From: Perlucidibaca sp.
Lineage (GTDB): Bacteria; Pseudomonadota; Gammaproteobacteria; Pseudomonadales; Moraxellaceae
Direction: 5' to 3'
DNA: 64,000 nucleotides
NCBI GenBank assembly: GCA_023265995.1
Contig: JAHFSA010000009.1
Coordinates: forward strand, 1-64,000
Shown: one piece after another, positions 1 to 8,774 of the stretch
Position numbering within the stretch: position 1 is the first letter of the stretch
How the letters are laid out: each line of letters begins with the position of its first letter
Notes under the pieces: generated by a model
The model's input: the letters and a program-made list of their open reading frames with translations, nothing else
Told to the model about the DNA's origin: nothing
Databases searched by the model: none
Program-made: the position numbers and the translations under genes

Positions 1-1132
1 GCATGAAGTTGCCCAGCATCGAGTCCGCACCACCGCCGAGGAACTGCGCCAGCAGAGGTGCCGCCATGTTGCCGCCCTTGTCGATGAGCGCGATGTCGGC
101 CGCACCGACATGAATCGCGGCACCCATGCCGAGGAAGATGGTCAGCACGTAGAAGCCGCCGATGATGGCCATGGCCCAGACCACCGACTTGCGCGCCTCC
201 TGGGCACTCGGCACGGTGAAGAAACGCATCAGGATATGCGGCAGGCCGGCGGTGCCAAGCACCAGTGCCATGCCCAGCGAGAGCTGATCGAGCGGATCCT
301 TGAGGTACAGGCCCGGCTCCAGGAAACGCTGGCCGAGCTCGGCCGAGGTCATGTTGGCCGCGGCATCGCCCAGCACCTTGGCGACCTGCGCCTGGACCTT
401 GCCGTCACCGACCACCGCGTCGAGGAAGCCCGGCAGGCTGAAGCCGTACGGCGCCCACACCAGCATGACCAGCACCAGCGACGCGATCACCAGCAGAATG
501 GCCTTGATGATCTGCACCCAGGTCGTCGCCACCATGCCGCCGAACAGCACATAGGCGAGCATGAGGATGCCGACCGCCACCACCGAGACCTCGTAATCGA
601 TGCCGATCAGCGTCTTCACCAGCACGCCGCCACCGACCATCTGCGCGGTCAGGTAGATGGTCGACACCGTGATCACCGAAAGCGCCCCGGCGACGCGGGT
701 CTTCTTGGGATCGTTGCGATAGGCCAGGATGTCGGCCAGCGTGTACTTGCCGATGTTGCGGCAGGGTTCGGCAATGACCAGCAGCACCGTGATGTAGGCC
801 ATCAGGAAGCCCACCGAGTACATGAAGCCGTCATAGCCGTAGAGCGAGATCAGGCCGGCAATGCCGAGGAAGGACGCCGCCGACAGATAGTCGCCGGCAA
901 TGGCCCAGCCGTTCTGCAGGCCGGAGATGCCGCCACCGGCGGTGTAGAAGTCCGAGGCCGAATGCACACGCTTGGCCGCCATGTAGGTGACAAACATGGT
1001 CAGCATGATGATGGCGCCGAACACGAGGAAGGTCAGGAAGCGATATTCCGGCGCCACGGCACCTTCGGACGCCATCGCAGCGGCCGGTACGCCGAGCGCC
1101 AGCAGCGCCCCGAGCATGAGCTTGCCGTTCAT
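1..1132 (-). CDS. actP: Cation/acetate symporter ActP (partial, 3' end outside window)
   Basis: This is a sodium:solute symporter (SSS family) that imports acetate and other short carboxylates across the inner membrane. No stop codon lies on this strand before the window edge, so only the first 377 codons are present. The visible protein has a signal-like N-terminus (MNGKLMLGALLALG), an alternation of hydrophobic helices, and an ActP-like segment around YLSAASFLGIAGLISLYGYD. The ATG overlaps the stop of the upstream DUF485 gene by four bases (ATGA), which is the usual yjcH-actP arrangement and implies translational coupling. In E. coli these two genes follow acs; what follows here lies outside the window. 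The family is confident; exact substrate is inferred from the DUF485 partner. Confidence 0.9.
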   Translation of the reverse strand, partial: MNGKLMLGALLALGVPAAAMASEGAVAPEYRFLTFLVFGAIIMLTMFVTYMAAKRVHSASDFYTAGGGISGLQNGWAIAGDYLSAASFLGIAGLISLYGYDGFMYSVGFLMAYITVLLVIAEPCRNIGKYTLADILAYRNDPKKTRVAGALSVITVSTIYLTAQMVGGGVLVKTLIGIDYEVSVVAVGILMLAYVLFGGMVATTWVQIIKAILLVIASLVLVMLVWAPYGFSLPGFLDAVVGDGKVQAQVAKVLGDAAANMTSAELGQRFLEPGLYLKDPLDQLSLGMALVLGTAGLPHILMRFFTVPSAQEARKSVVWAMAIIGGFYVLTIFLGMGAAIHVGAADIALIDKGGNMAAPLLAQFLGGGADSMLGNFM

Positions 1133-1446
1133 TTCATCACCCCTTCGGCTTCGGCGACGATCTCGGCCGCCATGGCATCGAACTCGCGGTTGGCGACGCG
1201 CGAATAGATCACCGCGACACCCCAGGCCACGATGAACTCGGACAGGGCGAACAGCAGGCCGACATTGAGCGGCCCCCAGACCTTGCGGCTGAACAGCTCC
1301 TGGGCATAGGCCGCACCCAGCGGCAGCAGAACGTAGTAGCAGATGGAAAAGAGCATCAGGCCGGAGAGCACGCGCCGCTTCCTCCGTACCAGCTGCTGGA
1401 ATTTCGGGCTGGCCGCGATGGCCTCCCAGACTTTTTCTTGTTGCAT
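1129..1446 (-). CDS. yjcH: DUF485 inner-membrane protein (YjcH-like)
   Basis: A 105-residue membrane protein of the DUF485 family, which is found almost always directly before acetate permease genes. Two hydrophobic segments are visible (about residues 27-50 and 60-82), the second in GPLNVGLLFALSEFIVAWG. The start has a clear AGGAG ribosome site seven bases upstream. The stop overlaps the actP start by four bases, so the two are one transcriptional unit. Its biochemical role is not established; a helper role for the symporter is the common inference. The 226 bases upstream hold its promoter region and the helicase terminator. Confidence 0.9.
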   Translation of the reverse strand: MQQEKVWEAIAASPKFQQLVRRKRRVLSGLMLFSICYYVLLPLGAAYAQELFSRKVWGPLNVGLLFALSEFIVAWGVAVIYSRVANREFDAMAAEIVAEAEGVMK

Positions 1447-1622
1447 GGCGAACTCCTGGGTCTTCTCGCGAGACGCTTGTGGCAGGGAAAGGCCAGACGG
1501 CCCCTCTCACACTCACGAGACTATGCTTCGCAGCCAGGATAGCTACGCTACTTTTGGCGTAGACCGGAAGATGTCGGGCGACCGACGGCAGCGGACAGCG
1601 ACCGGCAGGCATCCGGAAAGCA

Positions 1623-1649
1623 GAAAGCCCGGCTTGTGGCCGGGCTTTC
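1623..1649 (-). terminator. Hairpin terminator downstream of the rhlB-like gene
   Basis: An 11-bp perfect stem (GAAAGCCCGGC with GCCGGGCTTTC) and a five-base loop lie 24 bases past the helicase stop codon. It is GC-rich at the core with A/T at the base, as in intrinsic terminators. It could serve the minus strand, where a pyrimidine-rich TGCTTTCC follows. Confidence 0.75.
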
Positions 1650-1672
1650 CATTAGGCAGCGAGACGCGGAGA

Positions 1673-3304
1673 TCAGCGTCCGCGACCACCACCGCCGCCA
1701 CCGCGACGGCCACCACCACTGCCGCCGCCCGGACGCGGACGGCGCGGAGCCGGCTCGGCACCGGAGGCGCCGTGCACCACGGTCACCTCGGGCACGGCAG
1801 CGAGCAGCTCGGCCGGCGGATGGATGCAGTCGAGCTTGCGGCCGATGGCAGCCTCCAGCGCGGGAATCAGATGACCGTCATCCTCGCAGGCGAAGCTGAT
1901 GCTGGTGCCGCTGGCACCGGCACGACCGGTACGGCCGATGCGGTGCACATAGTCATCCGGCTGTTCCGGCAGGGTGAAATTGACGACATGGCTGACACCA
2001 TCGATGTGGATGCCACGGCCGGCGACATCGGTGGCGACCAGCACGTTGATCTTGCCTTCGCGGAAGTTCTCCAGCGTCTTCACGCGCTTGTCCTGCGGCA
2101 CATCGCCGGAGAGCAGCGCGCACGACAGGTTGTGCGCCTTCAGCACGTCGGTGAGACGGCGGGTCTGGTCGCGACGGTTGGCGAAGACCATGACGCGCTC
2201 CAGCTTGTGCTGGGTGATCAGGTTGTAGAGCAGCGGAATCTTCTCGTCGGTGGTGACGATGTAGACCTTCTGTTCGACGGTCTCGGTGGTTGCATGCTCC
2301 TGTTCGATCTCGACCGTGACCGGACAGAAGGTCCACTGCGCCGCCAGGTTGAGCACGTCACGCGTGAAGGTGGCGGAGAACAGCAGGGTCTGGCGATGCG
2401 ACTTCGGCGGCGTCAGACGCACGATGCGCTTGACGTCGGGAATGAAGCCCATGTCGAGCATGCGGTCGGCTTCATCGATGACCAGCAGCTCGACCTGGTC
2501 GAGATAGACTTCATGCTTGTTGGCGAAATCGATGAGGCGACCCGGCGTGGCCACCACGATGTCGACCGGGGTGTCATTGAGCTGGCGACGCTGCTTTTCG
2601 TAATCCATGCCGCCGACCAGGGTGACGACCTTGAGGCCGGCATGCTTGCCCAGATCCTCGGCATCACGGGCGATCTGCAGAGCCAGCTCGCGCGTCGGCG
2701 CCAGCACCAGCGCACGCGGCTCGCCGACAAAGCGCTCTTCGGTCTGCGGATTCTTCAGCAGGTCGGCAATGACCGTGATCAGGAAGGCGGCGGTCTTGCC
2801 GGTGCCGGTCTGGGCACGGCCGATGGCATCGTGGCCGGCCAGCGTGAAGCGCAGCACACGCCCCTGGATCGGCGTGCAGTACTCGAAGCCGAGGTCATCG
2901 ACCGCGCGCAGGATCTGCTCGGGCACCGGCAGCTCGTGGAAGCGCACGCGCGGCTCGGCCGGGCGCTCGGGCGCCGGCTCGTCGGCAGCAGCTTCGGTCA
3001 CGGCATCTGCCTCGACAACAGGCTCGGCAACGACAACGTCCGTCGCGCCCACGACAGCAGCCTCTGCCACAGTCTCGACGACCGGCTCCGCCACGGGCTC
3101 GGGCGCCGGTTCGGCGCTCAGGTCGGCGGCAGGCTCGGCGGACTCGGCAACCGTCTCCACGACGGTCTCCGCGACAGCTTCGCTGCTGACGGCCTCGGCA
3201 GCAGCCTCGGTCAGGGCTTCCGGTGCCGGCTCGACTTGCGTGCCGACCTGCGCTTCGGGCTGCTCTTCTTCAGGCAGTCGTGTATCAATGATCTGTTCAG
3301 ACAT
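1673..3304 (-). CDS. rhlB: DEAD-box ATP-dependent RNA helicase, RhlB type
   Basis: A 543-residue ATP-dependent RNA helicase. The core shows the Q motif region (residues 122-147), Walker A AQTGTGKT (164-171), DEAD (277-280), SAT (310-312) and HRIGRTGR (454-461). The spacing and wording ([27 protein letters not shown]) resemble RhlB, the degradosome helicase. Residues 1-118 are a low-complexity Ala/Glu/Val/Pro tract, probably disordered and acidic. The C-terminal 25 residues are Gly/Arg-rich, a likely RNA-binding tail. I chose the ATG at MSEQIID; an upstream in-frame ATG would add 17 residues that run into the nitroreductase gene. The stop of the upstream nitroreductase overlaps this start by eight bases. 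Confidence 0.85.
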   Translation of the reverse strand: MSEQIIDTRLPEEEQPEAQVGTQVEPAPEALTEAAAEAVSSEAVAETVVETVAESAEPAADLSAEPAPEPVAEPVVETVAEAAVVGATDVVVAEPVVEADAVTEAAADEPAPERPAEPRVRFHELPVPEQILRAVDDLGFEYCTPIQGRVLRFTLAGHDAIGRAQTGTGKTAAFLITVIADLLKNPQTEERFVGEPRALVLAPTRELALQIARDAEDLGKHAGLKVVTLVGGMDYEKQRRQLNDTPVDIVVATPGRLIDFANKHEVYLDQVELLVIDEADRMLDMGFIPDVKRIVRLTPPKSHRQTLLFSATFTRDVLNLAAQWTFCPVTVEIEQEHATTETVEQKVYIVTTDEKIPLLYNLITQHKLERVMVFANRRDQTRRLTDVLKAHNLSCALLSGDVPQDKRVKTLENFREGKINVLVATDVAGRGIHIDGVSHVVNFTLPEQPDDYVHRIGRTGRAGASGTSISFACEDDGHLIPALEAAIGRKLDCIHPPAELLAAVPEVTVVHGASGAEPAPRRPRPGGGSGGGRRGGGGGGRGR

Positions 3305-4043
3305 CGTGTATGAATCTTTCCCGGTTGAAACGGATGCGTGGGTGATACACGCCATCCGGTGCGCGACGACCCGCGCCGATAATCATGGTAACGATGGCAC
3401 CGCGCGGCAGCTTGAGCAGCCGTCGCACACGCACCTCGTCGAAGCCCTCCATGGGGCAGGTGTCATAGCCGTGGGCACGCATGGCCAGCATGAAATTCTC
3501 TGCTGCCAGCGCCGTGCTCTTGACGGCCCAGGTGCGCATTTCGGCACCCGTGTAAGGACCGCGCGGCACAGGCCGCGCCAGTCCGACGATCGAGAAGAAG
3601 GTCTTCTTGAACAACCCCTTCAGACCGAACAGCCCCTCACCATAGTGGAACTTGGCGTAGCGGCGGTAGTAGTTCTCGACGATGGCCGGCATGACCGGCA
3701 ACGGCCAGTGTTCGAGATTGAGATCGGTGTTGGCATGCCAGGTGTCGGTACGCGCCACCACGGCCACCAGGGCCTGGGCCGTGCTGGCGGCATTCTGGCT
3801 CAGACAGGCCTTGACGATGCCTTCGCGCACGGCCGGCGTGCGCACGACATGAAAGGACCAGGGCTGCAGATTGGACGAGTTCGGCGCCAGCATGGCGAGA
3901 TCGAGGCAGTCCTGAAGCACCGCCTCGGGCAGCGGCTCGCTGGTGAAACGGCGGACGGAGCGGCGGCTTTCGACGACCTTGCGGAACTCGGCGATATCCG
4001 TTTCCGGCACCGGCTCCTGGTAGCGCACCTTGCCCTCGCTCAT
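3297..4043 (-). CDS. Nitroreductase family protein
   Basis: A 248-residue FMN-dependent oxidoreductase of the nitroreductase fold, expected to be cytoplasmic and to use NAD(P)H. The N-terminal FMN-binding signature is seen at [14 protein letters not shown], followed by [13 protein letters not shown], and near the C-terminus [13 protein letters not shown] and [10 protein letters not shown] fit the family. An AGGAG site lies ten bases before the ATG. It overlaps the helicase start by eight bases, so the two are probably co-transcribed, although no functional link is obvious. The substrate cannot be read from sequence. Confidence 0.88.
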   Translation of the reverse strand: MSEGKVRYQEPVPETDIAEFRKVVESRRSVRRFTSEPLPEAVLQDCLDLAMLAPNSSNLQPWSFHVVRTPAVREGIVKACLSQNAASTAQALVAVVARTDTWHANTDLNLEHWPLPVMPAIVENYYRRYAKFHYGEGLFGLKGLFKKTFFSIVGLARPVPRGPYTGAEMRTWAVKSTALAAENFMLAMRAHGYDTCPMEGFDEVRVRRLLKLPRGAIVTMIIGAGRRAPDGVYHPRIRFNRERFIHDV

Positions 4044-4072
4044 GCTGCCCGCTCCTGTTTCAAGACCTCGCC

Positions 4073-4687
4073 TCAGGCATCGATCATCTGCACATCATCC
4101 GCCTGCAGACCCTTGTCGCCACGCTTGAGGAAGAACTCCACGCGCTGCCCTTCGCGCAGGGTACGGTGACCCTCGCCGCGAATGGCGCGGTAATGCACGA
4201 AGACGTCATCGCCGGTATCGCGGGTGATGAAACCGAAACCCTTGTTGGCATTGAACCACTTCACGGTGCCCTGCTCGCGCGGGCCTTTCACGCGCACGGT
4301 GCGCGGCGGCAGGCTGAGCAGCAGCAGAAGCAGGGCCGGCAGCACGGTCAGCACGACCGACGGGATCAGGCTGCTCAGCGCCAGCGGGCCGGTGGCCATG
4401 CTGATGACCGAGACCGCGGCAAAGCCGGTGGCCTGGATGGTCAGCGCGAGACGAATGGTGCGGCAACGCTTGAGGTTGCGGGCACACCAGAAAAACAGGG
4501 GGGCCAGACCGATATCCACCGTGCCGAGAAGACGGACGGCAAATTCACTGTCGGCATTGATGGTGGTGAAAGCGAGGGGGAAAAGCTTGAGCCAGAGGCC
4601 TGGAGCCACCAGCATGACGAGGCCGTTGAGGGCGTAGCCCAGCCCCATCAGGGAATAAAGCAGAGCAATACTTTGTTTGCTGCGCAT
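4073..4687 (-). CDS. Membrane-anchored cold-shock-domain protein
   Basis: A 204-residue fusion. Residues 1-125 contain about four hydrophobic helices ([19 protein letters not shown], then [39 protein letters not shown]). Residues 135-203 are a full cold-shock domain with both RNA-binding motifs (KGFGFI and DVFVHY). The domain is about 69 percent identical by hand alignment (46 of 67) to the free CspA-type protein encoded just upstream, so it looks like a local duplication. I chose the ATG at MRSKQS; a GTG 15 codons earlier is possible. The topology would place a nucleic-acid-binding domain on the cytoplasmic face of the inner membrane. The function of such fusions is not known to me. Confidence 0.8.
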   Translation of the reverse strand: MRSKQSIALLYSLMGLGYALNGLVMLVAPGLWLKLFPLAFTTINADSEFAVRLLGTVDIGLAPLFFWCARNLKRCRTIRLALTIQATGFAAVSVISMATGPLALSSLIPSVVLTVLPALLLLLLSLPPRTVRVKGPREQGTVKWFNANKGFGFITRDTGDDVFVHYRAIRGEGHRTLREGQRVEFFLKRGDKGLQADDVQMIDA

Positions 4688-4830
4688 GAACAGTCTCGAC
4701 ACAAACACTTCGGTTGGGCATCGGGCCAACACGCTACCAATACCTAAAGCCGAGAATGACAGGACTGACCCGGCTCCCGATGCGGCAGACAGATGAAAAT
4801 ATGCGGGGAGGAAATGACCCGCTGAAGGGT

Positions 4831-4860
4831 GTCACGGTGGGTCGGACGACCCACCGTGAC
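4831..4860 (-). terminator. 13-bp stem hairpin between the two cold-shock genes
   Basis: GTCACGGTGGGTC pairs perfectly with GACCCACCGTGAC around a GGAC tetraloop. It starts seven bases past the cspA stop codon. No U-run follows on the minus strand, so it may act as an mRNA 3' stabiliser or a leaky terminator before the membrane-anchored paralogue. Confidence 0.6.
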
Positions 4861-4867
4861 CGGTGCA

Positions 4868-5080
4868 TCAGTCCAGGGGCAGGACGTCTTCGGCTTGGAA
4901 GCCCTTCTGACCCTTGACCACGCTGAATTCGACCTTCTGGCCGTCCCGCAGGGAGCGGTGACCATCGCCACGGATGGCACGGAAGTGGACGAACACATCT
5001 TCACCGGCTTGACGCTGGATGAAACCAAAACCCTTGGCATCGTTGAACCACTTCACGGTGCCCTGCTCACGTTGCGACAT
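4868..5080 (-). CDS. csp: Cold-shock protein, CspA family
   Basis: A 70-residue single OB-fold RNA/ssDNA chaperone. The RNP1 (KGFGFI) and RNP2 (DVFVHF) motifs are intact, and the length is typical of the family. A GAGG site lies seven bases before the ATG at MSQREQG; the upstream in-frame ATG has no such site. A likely leader of roughly 100 bases precedes it, as is common for cold-shock messages. The gene sits head to tail with a membrane-anchored paralogue, separated by a strong hairpin. Confidence 0.93.
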   Translation of the reverse strand: MSQREQGTVKWFNDAKGFGFIQRQAGEDVFVHFRAIRGDGHRSLRDGQKVEFSVVKGQKGFQAEDVLPLD

Positions 5081-5189
5081 AATCAACCTCAAAAAACGCT
5101 GTATCGGATGGCCGTGGTGCTGCCATCAGTCGTTGGCGCAAATGGGTGAACATGGCGTTTACGATGTGATGATGCCCACGGGCTTGTTG

Positions 5190-5218
5190 ATTAGACACGG
5201 AAAGGGCATCTGACGCAA
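5190..5218 (-). promoter_or_regulatory. Candidate sigma-70 promoter of the cold-shock gene
   Basis: On the minus strand TTGCGT (5213-5218) and TCTAAT (5190-5195) are separated by 17 bases. This would give a leader of about 100 bases before the csp start. A second TTGACA lies at 5239-5244 but lacks a good -10 partner. Prediction only. Confidence 0.35.
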
Positions 5219-5240
5219 CAAGCAAGAATGAAATCTTTTG

Positions 5241-6140
5241 TCAAGTGATCCGCAGCAGCCAGAGATGGTCGATCAGCAGGCCTGCGAACAGCCCCAGCAG
5301 GTAGACAATGGAGAAGCCGAAGGTCTTCATGGCCTGGCCCTCGCGCGCGCCGCGACGCAGCAGCCAGGCCTCGCGCATGAACATGGCAGCGAGCACGACG
5401 GCGGTCGCCAGGTAGATCAGACCGCTCATGCCGATCAGGTAGGGCATGAGCGAAACCAGGCCGAGCAGGATGGTGTAGTACCAGACCAGCGACTTGGTGA
5501 GCTCGATGCCATGGGTCACCGGCAGCATGGGAATGCCGGCCTTGGCGTAGTCATCGCGACGGTGGATGGCCAGCGCCCAGAAGTGCGGCGGCGTCCAGAC
5601 GAAGATGATGAGCACCAGCAGCCAGGCCTCGGGCGCCATCTGACCGGTGACGGCCGCCCAGCCCAGCAGCGGCGGCAGCGCGCCGGAGAGCCCGCCAATG
5701 ACGATGTTCTGCGGCGTCGCACGCTTGAGGAAGCGGGTGTAGATGCCGGCATAGCCGACCATGCCCAGCGCGGTCAGCCAGGCCGTCAGCGGGTTCACCC
5801 ACAGCGTCAGCACCAGCATGGAGGCCGCCGCCAGGAAACCGGCCCAGAGCAGCGCCACACGGCCGCTGACACGCCCCTGCACCAGCGGCCTGCCCTGGGT
5901 GCGTGCCATGACGGCATCGATCTGCTGATCGACCCACTGATTGATCACGGCCGCCGAGGCCATGCCGGCCCAGAGCCCGAAGATCGCCGCCAGGCCGCGC
6001 AGCAGCCCGAGATCCTGATGCGGCGCCAGCACCATGCCGACCATGGCCGTCACCAGCAGCATGGCCACCACGCGCGGCTTGGTCAGAGCCCAGAAATCCC
6101 GCCAGCCCGCCGTTTCCGCAGTCATCAATGTTGTTGCCAT
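5241..6140 (-). CDS. ctaB: Protoheme IX farnesyltransferase (heme O synthase)
   Basis: This integral membrane UbiA-family prenyltransferase adds a farnesyl group to heme B to make heme O, the first step toward the heme A of the oxidase. The 299-residue length is typical. The first Asp-rich motif is seen as NQWVDQQIDAVMARTQGRP, and the second polar loop lies near IHRRDDYAKAGIPMLPV. About nine hydrophobic helices follow the usual pattern. The ATG at MATTLMTAE has an AGGAG ten bases upstream; a longer in-frame start would run into ctaA. It is the last gene of the oxidase cluster on this strand, 13 bases after ctaA. No sco gene follows, unlike in Pseudomonas. Confidence 0.95.
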   Translation of the reverse strand: MATTLMTAETAGWRDFWALTKPRVVAMLLVTAMVGMVLAPHQDLGLLRGLAAIFGLWAGMASAAVINQWVDQQIDAVMARTQGRPLVQGRVSGRVALLWAGFLAAASMLVLTLWVNPLTAWLTALGMVGYAGIYTRFLKRATPQNIVIGGLSGALPPLLGWAAVTGQMAPEAWLLVLIIFVWTPPHFWALAIHRRDDYAKAGIPMLPVTHGIELTKSLVWYYTILLGLVSLMPYLIGMSGLIYLATAVVLAAMFMREAWLLRRGAREGQAMKTFGFSIVYLLGLFAGLLIDHLWLLRIT

Positions 6141-6153
6141 GATCGCGGCACTC

Positions 6154-7170
6154 CTAGGAACGTTCGCGGCGCATGGCAAAGGCCAGCGCCACCAGAATCT
6201 GCAAAAGGATGGCGGCCCAGACATTGTGGACCACCGCATTCCACAGCGGCAGCTGCGCTGTGACATTGACCACGCCGAGGCCGACCTGCACCAGCAGCGC
6301 CAGCACCAGCACCACCGCGAAGCGCCGGTAGCGTCGGCTCTGCGCCTTCAGATAGAGGCGCGCCGCCAGCACCAGCAGCATGAACACCACAAGCATGGCG
6401 CCCATGCGGTGACTGGCATGGATGGTGATCTTGGCGGCCGCGCCCAGGTGCGGCGCGAATTCGTAGGAGCGGTCCTCGGGCCGGAACAGGCGGAAGGCCT
6501 CGCCCGGAGCCCAGGCCTGCTGCCAGCCAGCCTGGCAGACGGGCAGCTCGGTGCAGACGGCGGCGGCATAGTTCGACGCCGTCCAGCCGCCCAGCACGAT
6601 CTGCAGCACGACAATGGCGATGGCGGCATGAACCCAGCGCTGCAGATCGGCCACACGCCAGTCACCCGTGCGCCGGAAGGCTCCGGACAGGCGCAGATAA
6701 AGCAGGAAGAGCGCGGTCAGGGTGGAGAAGCCGATCAGCAGATGCCCCGTCACCACCGGCGGATAGAGCTTCTCGGTGACCGTGAAGGCACCGAAGGCGC
6801 CCTGCAGGCAGACCAGCGCCAGCAGCAGCAGACCATGCCGCCAGGGCATGCCGGGCTCGCGCCGGCGCAATATCATCCACACCGCCAGGATGAGAATGAC
6901 CAGACCTATGCTGCTGGCAAAGTAGCGATGAATGGTTTCCGGCCAGGCCTTGCGGGCCACCACTTCCTGATGCGGATAGAGCTCGTGCGCCCGGGCCAGC
7001 GCCTCGGGCGTGCTCGGCACGCTGAGATGGCCGTAGCAGGTCGGCCAGTCCGGACAGCCGAGACCGGCATCGCGCAGACGGGTCCAGGCCCCCAGCATGA
7101 TGACCATGAGCGTCAGCACCAGGGCGAAACGGGCCCAGCGCACCAGTGTGCGCCTGTCATGTCTAGCCAA
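6154..7170 (-). CDS. ctaA: Heme A synthase
   Basis: A 338-residue COX15/CtaA-family membrane enzyme that oxidises the C8 methyl of heme O to a formyl group, giving heme A. It has eight hydrophobic helices in two four-helix halves. Conserved histidines are visible in the helices (TIHRYFASSIG, VTGHLLIGF, HASHRMGAML, WNAVVHNVWA). A cysteine-containing periplasmic loop after helix 1 (DAGLGCPDWPTCYG) matches the family. It overlaps the 3' end of the upstream CxxxC protein gene by eight bases and lies 13 bases before ctaB. Confidence 0.95.
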   Translation of the reverse strand: MARHDRRTLVRWARFALVLTLMVIMLGAWTRLRDAGLGCPDWPTCYGHLSVPSTPEALARAHELYPHQEVVARKAWPETIHRYFASSIGLVILILAVWMILRRREPGMPWRHGLLLLALVCLQGAFGAFTVTEKLYPPVVTGHLLIGFSTLTALFLLYLRLSGAFRRTGDWRVADLQRWVHAAIAIVVLQIVLGGWTASNYAAAVCTELPVCQAGWQQAWAPGEAFRLFRPEDRSYEFAPHLGAAAKITIHASHRMGAMLVVFMLLVLAARLYLKAQSRRYRRFAVVLVLALLVQVGLGVVNVTAQLPLWNAVVHNVWAAILLQILVALAFAMRRERS

Positions 7171-7774
7171 TGCGGGATACCTTCAGCAGCTTCTGCAAAT
7201 CATCGAGAACATCCTGCGCCTTCAGGATGGCGGCATCGCTGGCCGGCGGCGGCAGATAGGTGAGCATGATCCAGCCCATGGGATCCATGATGAACCAGCG
7301 CCCGATGGCCGGCGCCGGCACACCGGCACTGCCCAGGCGCGCGGCCAGCAGGCTGCGCTCGGCGGACACCTGACGCACTGCCGGCAGCCGGCGCAGGACC
7401 TCGGGCACCGGCGCACTGTCGGCGCTGGTCACCAGCAGCACGCCGACGCGACCACGCTCGCGACCGAGACCGGCATGCATGCTCGGCAAGGCCTGCCAGC
7501 TCTGCTGACAGGCGGCATCGCAGACATCCGGCACGACATAGACTATCCACCAGCGCCCGGAGAGATCGGCGGCTGCACCGCCGGCGTCACTCAGGGCCAG
7601 ATCCCGCACCGCCAGCGGTGGCGTGATCAGTTCGCCCTTGTTGGTGACACCGCCACCGAACCAGCCGCGCTCGTAGGCCAGATGCCCGAACACGAACGGC
7701 AGAATGAAGCTGAGCGCCAGGGCCAGGATGACCCAGCGCGAGGAACGTCGCGCCGGCGACACGGAAGACGACAT
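7163..7774 (-). CDS. Membrane-anchored CxxxC (Sco-like) protein of the cox cluster
   Basis: A 203-residue protein with one N-terminal transmembrane helix (about residues 12-32) and a periplasmic domain. The segment VVPDVCDAACQQSW carries a CxxxC pair in the position where Sco and thioredoxin-like copper chaperones hold theirs, and hydrophobic strands around it fit a thioredoxin fold. A protein of this sort occupies the same place between SURF1 and ctaA in Pseudomonas clusters, where it is annotated as hypothetical. The proline that follows the second cysteine in true Sco proteins is absent. I chose the ATG whose first base overlaps the SURF1 stop (TGATG). A role in copper delivery or oxidase assembly is inference. 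Confidence 0.75.
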   Translation of the reverse strand: MSSSVSPARRSSRWVILALALSFILPFVFGHLAYERGWFGGGVTNKGELITPPLAVRDLALSDAGGAAADLSGRWWIVYVVPDVCDAACQQSWQALPSMHAGLGRERGRVGVLLVTSADSAPVPEVLRRLPAVRQVSAERSLLAARLGSAGVPAPAIGRWFIMDPMGWIMLTYLPPPASDAAILKAQDVLDDLQKLLKVSRIG

Positions 7775-8517
7775 CAAACGATCTCCCTGCCGAGCTTGCG
7801 CCAGGCGTAGAACCAGCAGACGCACCAGGCCACAGCCAGGGCCGCCCACTGGAAAGCATAGGCGCGATGGCGCCCGGGACTCATGCGCATCTCGGCGCCG
7901 GCCTGCCAGTCGCGGACATAGCCACCCGGCACCTCGGGCGCCAGTCGCACCACCCAGGGCACCAGACTCACACCCCAGCGCTGCGCCCACACGGCTGGTT
8001 CTATGCGACCGGCACGCCAGAGACCACGGGTGAACTCGGGTTCGCCGACCGTGAGAAAAGCCGAGGGATAGACCGCCCAGCCGGTGATGTCATGAGCACC
8101 GGGCATGGCGGAGGGCACCGCCGGACCACCATCGCGATCGGTAGGCACCCAGCCGACATTGACCAGCACGCCATCAGGCGAGCCCTCGGGCTGGAACACG
8201 ACATAGAGATGAAAGCCGGCGACACCATTGCGCATCTGGTTGTCGAGGGCGACATGAAGATCAGGGCGGAAGCTGCCGGAGAGTCGCACCGGACGATCAG
8301 CGACATCGGCGCCCAGCGCGCGCAGCTGTGCCCAGTCCAGCGGCTGCTGCTGACCACGCGCGGCCTGACGCGCGAGCAGATGTTCCTTTTCGGCCGCGCG
8401 CCCCCACTGCCAGCAGGCAAGCGAGAGCAGCGCCGCCGCCACGACCAGCAACACGGTCACAGCCACCAGCGAGGGCCAGAGCCTTCGCGTTCCATTCGTC
8501 GCCGGATGCACAGTCAA
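7774..8517 (-). CDS. SURF1-family cytochrome oxidase assembly protein
   Basis: A SURF1 (Shy1-like) protein that helps insert heme A into subunit I. It has the typical two-helix layout: one N-terminal helix (about residues 14-35, ending at CWQWGRAAEKE) and one near the C-terminus (about 222-240, AYAFQWAALAVAWCVCWFYA). The family words WQWGR and the NVGW region (VLVNVGWVPTDR) are present. The start is uncertain: a TTG has GGAG six bases upstream, and a GTG two codons later is also possible. It is transcribed divergently from the small DUF2909 gene. Confidence 0.88.
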   Translation of the reverse strand: MTVHPATNGTRRLWPSLVAVTVLLVVAAALLSLACWQWGRAAEKEHLLARQAARGQQQPLDWAQLRALGADVADRPVRLSGSFRPDLHVALDNQMRNGVAGFHLYVVFQPEGSPDGVLVNVGWVPTDRDGGPAVPSAMPGAHDITGWAVYPSAFLTVGEPEFTRGLWRAGRIEPAVWAQRWGVSLVPWVVRLAPEVPGGYVRDWQAGAEMRMSPGRHRAYAFQWAALAVAWCVCWFYAWRKLGREIV

Positions 8518-8567
8518 CTACTACTCCACATCTATACTGTGGCCTCGACATTCACTGGAGTGACACG

Positions 8568-8774
8568 ATGGCCGTCAAGATTCTGATTCTGTTCGCACTT
8601 GGCCTGGTGGTATGGCAGCTGTTCTCGGCACTGCGTGCCATGACCCGCGGCGGCCAGGGCGACCCTCAGCGTCTGCTGAAGGCCCTCAAGGCACGCGTCA
8701 TCCTTTCCATACTGATCGTGGCAGCCCTGTTCGTGCTTGGCTCGTTCGGGCTGCTCGATCCGCACGGTCTATAA
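8568..8774 (+). CDS. DUF2909 twin-transmembrane protein
   Basis: A 68-residue protein with two hydrophobic helices (about 3-20 and 43-63) joined by a short basic loop (MTRGGQGDPQRLLKALKAR). It has GGAG seven bases before the ATG. It is the only plus-strand gene in the oxidase cluster and sits between SURF1 and coxC. Its stop overlaps the 3' end of coxC by six bases, so the messages are convergent and can base-pair. DUF2909 genes are known in this position in Pseudomonas; their function is unknown. Confidence 0.88.
   Translation: MAVKILILFALGLVVWQLFSALRAMTRGGQGDPQRLLKALKARVILSILIVAALFVLGSFGLLDPHGL

Noticed and set aside
110-1207. 365-codon plus-strand frame at the start of the window
   Set aside because: Antisense to actP, His/Arg/Gln-rich with no motif; the minus-strand symporter has clear homology.
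4831-4860. Possible thermosensor or riboswitch between the cold-shock genes
   Set aside because: A plain perfect stem with a tetraloop and no ribosome site inside it; better read as a 3' hairpin of the first gene.
5239-5244. Perfect TTGACA on the minus strand before the cold-shock gene
   Set aside because: No acceptable -10 lies 16-18 bases downstream, and it overlaps the ctaB stop; the TTGCGT/TCTAAT pair fits better.
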